From: Tepidiphilus sp.
GTDB lineage: Bacteria > Pseudomonadota > Gammaproteobacteria > Burkholderiales > Rhodocyclaceae
Reading direction: 5' to 3'
Assembly (NCBI GenBank): GCA_028684345.1
Contig: JAQUGB010000025.1
Coordinates: forward strand, 1 to 14,726
Length of the DNA stretch: 14,726 nt
The translations under genes were made by a program, and so were the position numbers. Each line of letters starts with the position of its first letter. Positions within the stretch are counted from its first letter, which is position 1. The notes under the pieces were generated by a model. It saw only the letters and a list, made by a program, of their open reading frames with translations. It was not told the origin of the DNA and ran no database searches. Below are positions 6,035-12,487 of the stretch, piece after piece.

Positions 6035-7425
6035 AGGAACGCTCGTCGGCTGCGGCCGGACGGAATGTTTCACGTGGAACATCGCCCGAGGTCGATCCGC
6101 GGACCTTGGCCGGGGCGATCGAACTCGCGGCGCGGGTCATCGACCAGGTCGTCGCGGGCCACAATGCGCTGGAGCATTATCACGCCCTGCGTGCGGCGCA
6201 TCCCGTGACCGAGCCTGGGGCCTGGGGGCGGGTGCGGGACCTGGCCTGGAGCGCGCTGCGCGATTACGGCTGGGGGCGCTGGGTGCTGGCGCGGCTCGCC
6301 CCGCGCGGCGTGCCCGAGCCGGTACTCTCCCCTTTGCTGGTGGCGCTGTCGGCGCTGCGCGACGGCCCGCGCGATGCGCATGCGCTCACGCACCAGAGCG
6401 TGAGCTGCGTGCGCCTGAGGCAAGAACGCCTGGCGGGATTCGCCAATGCCTTGCTGCGCACCTTTCTGCGTGAGCGTGAGGCGCTGCATCCCGAGGCGCT
6501 CGCCGAGGCGGCGCGTGCGAGTGCCTCCGTGCCCGCCTCCATGCCGGAGGTACAGGATGCCGCCGTGGCGCATTTCCGCCATCCGCGCTGGTGGATCGAC
6601 AAGGTGCGCGCGCAGCATCCGCTCGACTGGGAGCGAATCCTGCATGCGGGCAACACCCATCCACCGATGGGGTTGCGGCTCAACCGCCGTCGCATCGACG
6701 AAGCCGAGGCGCTCGCGCGGTTTGCCGAGGCCGGCATCGCCGTGCGTCACGTCGGTCCGATGGCGCTGTTGCTGGAACGGCCGATGCCCGTGGCGAAAGT
6801 CCCCGGCATCGCCGAGGGTTGGGTCTCGCCTCAAGACGTGGGAGCCCAGTTCGCGGCGCGTCTGCTCGCTCCGGTCGACGGCGAGCGCGTGCTCGATGCG
6901 TGCGCCGCACCGGGCGGCAAGAGCGCGCATCTGCTGGAGTTGGCCGATATCGAACTCACGGCCGTCGATGTCGAGGAGTCGCGGCTCGCGGCGTTGCGCC
7001 GTGCGCTGGCGCGAGTGGACGTACCGGTGCAGATCGTTCGCGGCGACGCGCGTCATCCAAAGCGCTGGTGGGATGGCAAGCCGTTCGATGCTATCCTTGC
7101 CGATGTGCCGTGTTCCGGTAGCGGCGTGGCGCGACGCCACCCAGACATCAAGTGGTTGCGCCGCGCAGAGGACGTTGCCGGTTTCGCCCGGCAACAGGGC
7201 GAGATCCTCGAGGGATTATGGCCTTTGCTCGCACCGGGCGGGCGGCTTTTGTACGCCACTTGTTCCCTTTTCGCCGAGGAAAACGAAGAACGAGTGCGGG
7301 CGTTTTTGAAACGTCATCGCGATGCACGGGCCGTTCCTCTCGATGGGAATCGCGAGACGATCACTCTTCTCCCGGACGAGACGCACGATGGGTTCTTCTA
7401 CGCACTGTTACGCAAAAACCATTGA
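6031..7425 (+). CDS. rsmB: 16S rRNA (cytosine(967)-C(5))-methyltransferase RsmB
   Basis: RsmB (Fmu/Sun) methylates C967 of 16S rRNA using S-adenosylmethionine. The 464-residue product has an N-terminal NusB-like helical domain (about 27-165) and a C-terminal methyltransferase domain. Landmarks are LDACAAPGGKSAHL (288-301) for cofactor binding, DVPCSGSGVARRHPDIKW (358-375) with Cys361, and YATCS with the nucleophile Cys411. It is some 35 residues longer than the E. coli protein, mostly before the NusB-like domain. The GTG at 6031 overlaps the speE stop as GTGA. A TTG at 6106 would give a shorter protein. The second parS lies inside codons 12-17, so these residues (NVSRGTS) may be dictated by the DNA site. 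The gene heads the conserved rsmB-DUF4390-ntrYX run. Confidence 0.92.
   Translation: MKERSSAAAGRNVSRGTSPEVDPRTLAGAIELAARVIDQVVAGHNALEHYHALRAAHPVTEPGAWGRVRDLAWSALRDYGWGRWVLARLAPRGVPEPVLSPLLVALSALRDGPRDAHALTHQSVSCVRLRQERLAGFANALLRTFLREREALHPEALAEAARASASVPASMPEVQDAAVAHFRHPRWWIDKVRAQHPLDWERILHAGNTHPPMGLRLNRRRIDEAEALARFAEAGIAVRHVGPMALLLERPMPVAKVPGIAEGWVSPQDVGAQFAARLLAPVDGERVLDACAAPGGKSAHLLELADIELTAVDVEESRLAALRRALARVDVPVQIVRGDARHPKRWWDGKPFDAILADVPCSGSGVARRHPDIKWLRRAEDVAGFARQQGEILEGLWPLLAPGGRLLYATCSLFAEENEERVRAFLKRHRDARAVPLDGNRETITLLPDETHDGFFYALLRKNH
6066..6081. other. parS: parS (ParB-binding) centromere site 2
   Basis: TGTTTCACGTGGAACA matches the parS consensus GTTNCACGTGNAAC at every defined position; the only break in its symmetry is the T/G pair at the variable N positions. 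With flanking bases the dyad spans 18 bp (6065-6082). It lies 2.2 kb from the first site, inside the start of rsmB, so it must be compatible with coding. Known role: it is an additional ParB-loading site. Clusters of a few parS sites near the origin are common in bacteria. Confidence 0.88.
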
Positions 7426-7996
7426 TTTGCCCCGCCGCCGAACCCTGATCGCCATGGGGGCGATGGCGTTGGGCGTGCTCGGCCCGGGGGCGAGAGCTCA
7501 GGAAGCAACGGCTAAAATCGCGCACGCACGCCTGTGGCGCAACGAATCCGGCGCCTGGTTCCTCGATGCCGATCTGAACGTGGAGCGTTTTCCTCCAACG
7601 TGGGAGGATCTGCTACAACGGGGCATCGAGATGCCGCTGCGGCTCGAGCTGATGCTCTATCGTGAGCGTTGGTACTGGAGCGATCAGCTGGTCTATGGCA
7701 AATTTTGGCGCATCGCGATACGGTACCGTCCCGTTACCCAGGATTGGCTGCTTTCCGTGGGCGAATCGACGCACGCGTTCTACGATCGAGAATCGCTGAT
7801 GCAGGCATTGCGGAAGATTCGCGCCTGGCCCGTGGCTGGCGACATCTTCAATCCGCTGACCGACGTGCGTGCGGAACTGAAACTGTTCGTCGATTTGACC
7901 CGGTCGTCGCAGACGGTGCGGGCAACCGCCCTGGGGAACGACGATTACGTGTGGGTGGTTGAGCCATATCGCTGGTACCCGTGGAGAGAACGATGA
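7388..7996 (+). CDS. DUF4390 domain-containing exported protein
   Basis: The function is unknown. The 202-residue product resembles the DUF4390 proteins that betaproteobacteria encode between rsmB and ntrY. Family-like features are the phrase RERWYWSD in the middle and regularly spaced Trp and Tyr residues. The N-terminus carries an export signal: PRRRTL (15-20), a hydrophobic stretch AMGAMALGVLGPG, then ARA before a likely cleavage site at about residue 37. The arginine run makes a Tat-type signal possible, though a Sec signal fits too. The start is uncertain. The ATG at 7388 overlaps rsmB by 38 bp, while a TTG at 7427, two bases after the rsmB stop, would give a shorter n-region. It overlaps ntrY as ATGA, suggesting a periplasmic role linked to the NtrY sensor; that link is inference. 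Confidence 0.8.
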   Translation: MGSSTHCYAKTIDLPRRRTLIAMGAMALGVLGPGARAQEATAKIAHARLWRNESGAWFLDADLNVERFPPTWEDLLQRGIEMPLRLELMLYRERWYWSDQLVYGKFWRIAIRYRPVTQDWLLSVGESTHAFYDRESLMQALRKIRAWPVAGDIFNPLTDVRAELKLFVDLTRSSQTVRATALGNDDYVWVVEPYRWYPWRER

Positions 7997-10131
7997 ATCG
8001 CGGCCTGATGGTCGTGATTCTCGCGGTGGTGGCGATTTCCATCTTTCTGCTCGCCACCGCGAGTAGCAATACCGACGTTTTCGGCAGCGCCTTTCCTTAC
8101 TTTCTGACCCTGAATGCGGCGGTGGTGACTGGGCTCGGCGTGTTACTCGGCCGCCACGCCTGGCATCTCTATCGTCAGTACCGGCGCAAAAAGTTCGGTA
8201 CACGCCTGCGCGTACGCTTGACGCTGATGTTTACCGCCATGGCGCTCATTCCGGCGGTGATCTTGTATCTGGTGTCGATGTTCTTCGTCGTGCGCTCGAT
8301 CGAGACTTGGTTCGACGTCCGGGTCGAGAGGGCGTTGGAAAGCGGCGTGGCGCTGGCGCGCAATACCCTCGACAATCTGGTCTTGAAGGCTCGGCGCGAT
8401 GCGGAAACCTTGCGCACCCACATCGCGCAAGAGGGGAGTTTCGACGTCGCCACGCTGACGCCGTTGCGCGAGAATCTGGGGCTCGCCTCGATCACGGTAC
8501 TCAACGCCAAGGGAACGCCCTTGGTGACGGTGAGCCCGGACGATCGATGGCTGAGCTCGGTGTTGCCGTCTTCGGTCGAACTTCAAGTGGCGAGGAGTAC
8601 GGGGCTTTTCCACCGTGTGGATACCCCCCCGGACGGTGTTCCCATGATCCGGGTGGTCGCGGCGCTGGAGGCGCGCACGCCGGGTGCGACGTTCGAGGCC
8701 GCTTTCGTTCAGATGGTGCAGCGGGTGCCGTGGAACATCAGCGAACAGATCGATGCCGTACAAACCGCGTACCAAGACTATCAGCAGATCGTGGTCGGAA
8801 AGGAGGGGCTACAGCGCATTTATGCGCTCACGCTCACGATCGCGGTGCTGCTGTCACTGCTGGCGGCGCTCGCACTGGCCATGTATCTGTCGCGCAAGTT
8901 CATCGCGCCGCTGATGGTGCTTGCCGAAGGAACGCGGGCGGTGGCGGCCGGCGATTACCGGCCACTCGCACCGATCGCAGCCCGCGACGAGCTGGGGGTG
9001 CTGACGCGTTCTTTTGACGCGATGACGCAGCAACTCGCTCAGGCTCGGCAGTCGGCGGAGGAATCGCGCGCCCAGATCGAGGCGGCGAGGGCTTATCTGG
9101 AGACGATCCTCGCCAACCTCAGCACGGGCGTGCTGGCGTTCGACGTGGAAGGGAAGTTGACGATCGCCAATGCCGCGGCTTCCCGTATTCTCGAGGTCGA
9201 TCTTCAGGGATGCACGGGTCAGCCCCCTTCCCGTTGGGCGATCGAGCCGGAATTCGCCACGCTGATCGCCGAGCTCATCGGTCGCGAGCCGGCAGGCCCC
9301 ACCGAATGGCGCCGTCGCTGCGCCGACGGCCATACCCAGGTGCTGCTGCTGCACGTGGCTTCTCTGCCGACGCGCCACGGCAGCGGCCGTCTGGTCGTGT
9401 TCGACGACGTCACCGACCTCGTGCAGGCGCAGCGTACCGCGGCCTGGGGCGAAGTGGCGCGGCGCCTGGCGCACGAGATCAAGAATCCGCTCACCCCGAT
9501 CCAGCTCTCGGCCGAGCGCTTGCGCTACAAGCTTGCCGATCGTCTCGATCCCGAGGAGCGGCAGATGCTCGAGCGCGCCACGCAGACGATCATCGACCAG
9601 GTAGAGGCGATGAAAAACCTGGTCAACGCCTTCCGCGACTATGCCCGTCTTCCCGCGCCGAAAAAGGATTGGCTCGACCTGGAATCCCTGTTGCGCAGCG
9701 TGTTGGTGCTGTACGAATCCTCTCCGGCGCGCCTGGAGCTCGACTTGCCGCAAGAGCCTTTGCCGGCGTTGCGGGCCGACGCTTCCCAAATGCGGCAGGT
9801 GTTGCATAATCTCATCCAGAATGCCCAGGATGCGCTGGAGGGGCGGCAGGACGGTATGATCCGCATCGAGGTCCGGCGCAATGCCGACACGCTGATCCTG
9901 CGCGTCCTCGACAATGGCCCCGGGTTTCCTCCGGAGCTGCTGCGCCACGCGTTCGAGCCCTATTTCACGACCAAGCCCAAGGGGACGGGGCTGGGTCTGG
10001 CGGTGATCAAGAAGATCCTCGATGATCATGGTGCGAGGGTCCGCCTGGTCAACCGGACGGAGGGAGGGGCAATGGTGGAGATCGAATTCCCGCTCAGCGA
10101 CGACGTACGCGAAGGAGGTCGCGATGGCTAG
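7993..10131 (+). CDS. ntrY: Membrane sensor histidine kinase NtrY
   Basis: NtrY is the kinase of the NtrY/NtrX two-component system, associated with nitrogen, redox or envelope signals in different bacteria. The 712 residues show two N-terminal membrane segments (about 5-23 and 35-53), a third at 78-100, a periplasmic region to about 275 and a fourth segment at 279-298. These are followed by HAMP (to about 350), PAS (366-475) and the kinase core. The phospho-acceptor is His494 in RLAHEIKNPLTP. The N box is HNLIQNAQDAL with Asn610; further boxes are DNGPGF (640-645), FEPYFTT and KGTGLGLA (663-670). All catalytic boxes are intact. The ATG at 7993 has GGAGAG upstream and overlaps the DUF4390 stop; a GTG at 7981 is less likely. 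ntrX overlaps its 3' end by 8 bp. Confidence 0.94.
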   Translation: MNRGLMVVILAVVAISIFLLATASSNTDVFGSAFPYFLTLNAAVVTGLGVLLGRHAWHLYRQYRRKKFGTRLRVRLTLMFTAMALIPAVILYLVSMFFVVRSIETWFDVRVERALESGVALARNTLDNLVLKARRDAETLRTHIAQEGSFDVATLTPLRENLGLASITVLNAKGTPLVTVSPDDRWLSSVLPSSVELQVARSTGLFHRVDTPPDGVPMIRVVAALEARTPGATFEAAFVQMVQRVPWNISEQIDAVQTAYQDYQQIVVGKEGLQRIYALTLTIAVLLSLLAALALAMYLSRKFIAPLMVLAEGTRAVAAGDYRPLAPIAARDELGVLTRSFDAMTQQLAQARQSAEESRAQIEAARAYLETILANLSTGVLAFDVEGKLTIANAAASRILEVDLQGCTGQPPSRWAIEPEFATLIAELIGREPAGPTEWRRRCADGHTQVLLLHVASLPTRHGSGRLVVFDDVTDLVQAQRTAAWGEVARRLAHEIKNPLTPIQLSAERLRYKLADRLDPEERQMLERATQTIIDQVEAMKNLVNAFRDYARLPAPKKDWLDLESLLRSVLVLYESSPARLELDLPQEPLPALRADASQMRQVLHNLIQNAQDALEGRQDGMIRIEVRRNADTLILRVLDNGPGFPPELLRHAFEPYFTTKPKGTGLGLAVIKKILDDHGARVRLVNRTEGGAMVEIEFPLSDDVREGGRDG

Positions 10132-11368
10132 AGTGCTCATCGTCGACGATGAAGTCGGTATCCGCGAGTTGCTGCGTGAGATTCTCGAAGACGAGGGGTA
10201 TGCCGTCGAGACGGCCGAAAACGGCCTGCAGGCGAACGAGCGCCTGGAGGCGGAGCGGCCCGACGTCATCCTCCTCGACATCTGGATGCCCGACGTCGAC
10301 GGCATCACGCTCTTGCGACAGTGGATGGGACGGCAGCCGCCGGCGCCGCCGGTGATCATGATGTCGGGTCACGCCACGATCGACACGGCGGTCGAGGCAA
10401 CCCGGATCGGAGCGATCGATTTTCTCGAGAAACCGATCTCGATGCAGAAACTGCTGCCGGCGATCAAGGTGGCGGTGGCGCGCTCTCGTCAGGCAAAAAT
10501 TCCCAACGAGGTAGTGATCGGGCGACTGGGCGAGCATCCGCTGTTGACCTCCGTGCTCGAAAAAGCAAGGGAATCTTTGCAGCGCGAGCGGGTGCTTTAT
10601 CTGCAAGTGGCCGATTCATTCCTCATCGAAGCGTTGGCGCTGGCGCTCAAGTTACGCGAAGGTCCTTGGCTCGATCTCGGTAGCGAGACCCAACCACTGT
10701 CACGCGAGAAACTTCAGCGCGCTCGAGGTGGGCATTGGTTCGTCCTGCGAGCCCAGGATCTCACACGACTGCAACAGAAAAATCTCTGTTTCGCGCTCGA
10801 GCGACGCGACGAATATCAGGCCAAGGTGGTCGTCTTCGGTCGTACGCCGGCCGAGGCATTGGCCAAGGAAGGGTGGCCCGAGCTGCTGAGCACGGCCTTT
10901 GCGCGGTGCTGTGTCCAGGTGCCGAAGCGGGAGGAGGCATTGCGCGTCCTCGACACCCTGATGCCCTTGGCTCTGTCGGAAGTTGCCAAACGGCGCGGGA
11001 GCGATACCGTACCCCGATTGCCTCCCGGTAGCATGACACGCATGCCAAAAGGGATGCTGTCCGAAGAGATGGACTTGCTGGGGTTGGCCGAGGCCCTGCT
11101 CGATGCCGATGAGGGGGGCGTCGTGTCGCAGGAGGCGATCGAGCGGATTTTCGGGCTTCCCGACCAACCGACGCTGGAGCGCTTGCTTACTTTACCCTTG
11201 CGTGAGGCGCGCGAGGCCTTCGAACGGATGTACTTCGAGCGACTCCTCGAACGAGAGGCCTTGCCCATGAGCCGGGTGGCCGAGCTCGCCGGTTTGGAGC
11301 GCACGCACCTCTACCGCAAGATCAAGCAGCTTGGGCTCGCGATCAAACGCGGGCAGGAAGTCGAGTGA
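10124..11368 (+). CDS. ntrX: NtrX-like response regulator with a degenerate AAA+ domain
   Basis: This is the partner regulator of NtrY. The receiver (1-118) is complete: Asp8/Asp9, phospho-acceptor Asp52 in LLDIWMPD, Ser81 and Lys103. The C-terminal Fis-type helix-turn-helix (about 367-409, with VAELAGLERTHLYRKIKQLGL) is also intact. The middle part (about 129-285) aligns in outline with a sigma-54 activator ATPase but has lost its functional motifs. VLYLQVADSFLIEALALAL (157-175) replaces the Walker A strand and loop, with Leu167 at the lysine position. The GAFTGA segment is deleted. HWFVLRAQ (204-211) stands where LFLDEI of Walker B belongs. At 414 residues it is shorter than usual for NtrX. 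It probably binds DNA but cannot activate sigma-54 polymerase by ATP hydrolysis. AAGGAGG at 10112-10118 fixes the start. Confidence 0.9.
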   Translation: MARVLIVDDEVGIRELLREILEDEGYAVETAENGLQANERLEAERPDVILLDIWMPDVDGITLLRQWMGRQPPAPPVIMMSGHATIDTAVEATRIGAIDFLEKPISMQKLLPAIKVAVARSRQAKIPNEVVIGRLGEHPLLTSVLEKARESLQRERVLYLQVADSFLIEALALALKLREGPWLDLGSETQPLSREKLQRARGGHWFVLRAQDLTRLQQKNLCFALERRDEYQAKVVVFGRTPAEALAKEGWPELLSTAFARCCVQVPKREEALRVLDTLMPLALSEVAKRRGSDTVPRLPPGSMTRMPKGMLSEEMDLLGLAEALLDADEGGVVSQEAIERIFGLPDQPTLERLLTLPLREAREAFERMYFERLLEREALPMSRVAELAGLERTHLYRKIKQLGLAIKRGQEVE

Positions 11369-11369
11369 G

Positions 11370-11406
11370 CTCCGTATAATGGCGGCTGTCCTGTCGCTTT
11401 ACGGAG
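11370..11406. repeat. Inverted repeat spanning the hemE promoter and ribosome site
   Basis: CTCCGTA (11370-11376) and TACGGAG (11400-11406) are exact inverted copies 23 bases apart. The left arm enters the -10 hexamer and the right arm contains the probable Shine-Dalgarno ACGGAG of hemE. RNA reading through from ntrX could pair the arms and hide the ribosome site, whereas RNA starting at the hemE promoter would lack the left arm. The stem is short and its function is speculative. Confidence 0.3.
11375..11380 (+). promoter_or_regulatory. Probable hemE promoter (-10 element)
   Basis: A perfect TATAAT lies 37 bp before the hemE start codon, within the 48-bp gap after ntrX. Transcription would begin near 11386. 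The expected -35 position (11352-11357, GGCAGG, inside the end of ntrX) is poor, so only the -10 supports the call. It would make hemE-priA a separate transcription unit from ntrYX. Confidence 0.55.
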
Positions 11407-11416
11407 TCGCCCTCTC

Positions 11417-12487
11417 ATGCCCCCTTTGCACAACGACCGTCTCCTGCGGGCGCTGCTGCGCCAGCCCGTAGATCGCACGCCGATCTGGTTGATGCGGCAG
11501 GCTGGGCGCTATTTACCCGAATACCGCGAGACGCGCCGACGGGCCGGCAGTTTCCTCGCCTTGTGCAAGGATCCTGCCTTGGCCACCGAAGTGACGCTCC
11601 AGCCGCTTGCGCGCTTCGGGCTCGATGCGGCGATCCTCTTTTCCGACATCCTGACGGTGCCCGATGCGATGGGGCTGGGGCTGTACTTCGTCGAAGGGGA
11701 AGGGCCGAAGTTCGAACGGCCGCTGCGCAGCGAATGGGAGATCCGCAACCTTGCTGCCCCGGATCCCACGGTGGAACTCGCCTACGTGCTCGAGGCGGTG
11801 CGGCATATCCGGCATGCCCTCGACGGCTCTGTGCCCCTGATCGGTTTCTCCGGCAGCCCCTGGACGCTCGCCTGCTACATGGTCGAGGGGGGGGCGAGCG
11901 AGGATTACCGCACGGTCAAGACGCTGCTCTACACGCGCCCCGACCTGATGCACCGCATCCTCGAAGTGACGACGCAGGCGGTGACCGATTACCTCAATGC
12001 CCAGATCGAGGCGGGGGCGCAGGCGGTGATGCTCTTCGATTCCTGGGGCGGGGTGCTCGCCGAGGAAGCCTTCAAGACGTTTTCCTTGCCGTATCTGGCG
12101 CGCATCGTCGCGGGCTTACGGCGTGAGGCGGAAGGCCGAATCGTTCCCTCCATCGTCTTCACCAAGGGGGGCGGCGTGTGGCTGGAAGATTTGGCCGGGA
12201 TCGGCGCCGATGCCGTGGGGCTGGATTGGACGATGGACATCGGCCGGGCGCGGGCTCTGGTCGGTGACAAGGTGGCCCTGCAGGGCAATCTCGATCCGGC
12301 GATCCTCTTCGCGCCGCCCGACGTGGTGGTGCGCGAGTCCTGCAAGGTGCTCGAAGCCTTCGGTCACGGTTCGGGGCATGTCTTCAACCTGGGGCACGGC
12401 ATTTCGCAGCATACGCCGCCGGAGCACGTGGCGGCGCTGGTCCACGCCGTCCAGACCGAGAGCGTGAAATATCACCACAAGGCATGA
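11417..12487 (+). CDS. hemE: Uroporphyrinogen decarboxylase
   Basis: HemE removes four acetate carboxyl groups from uroporphyrinogen III to make coproporphyrinogen III in heme synthesis; it is a cytoplasmic homodimer needing no cofactor. The 356-residue product carries both family signatures: PIWLMRQAGRYLPEYR (22-37), with the substrate-binding Arg residues, and GFSGSPWTLACYMVEGG near residue 142. ILFSDIL, with the catalytic aspartate, is also present, as is FNLGHGI near the C-terminus. Length is normal. The ATG has ACGGAG (11401-11406) upstream. Its stop overlaps the priA start by four bases (ATGA), so the two are translationally coupled. A probable promoter lies at 11375-11380. Confidence 0.97.
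   Translation: MPPLHNDRLLRALLRQPVDRTPIWLMRQAGRYLPEYRETRRRAGSFLALCKDPALATEVTLQPLARFGLDAAILFSDILTVPDAMGLGLYFVEGEGPKFERPLRSEWEIRNLAAPDPTVELAYVLEAVRHIRHALDGSVPLIGFSGSPWTLACYMVEGGASEDYRTVKTLLYTRPDLMHRILEVTTQAVTDYLNAQIEAGAQAVMLFDSWGGVLAEEAFKTFSLPYLARIVAGLRREAEGRIVPSIVFTKGGGVWLEDLAGIGADAVGLDWTMDIGRARALVGDKVALQGNLDPAILFAPPDVVVRESCKVLEAFGHGSGHVFNLGHGISQHTPPEHVAALVHAVQTESVKYHHKA

Noticed and set aside
8854..10359. Antisense open frame (about 500 codons) across ntrY and the start of ntrX
   Set aside because: Both sense-strand genes have full domain evidence; this frame exists only because of GC bias at third codon positions.
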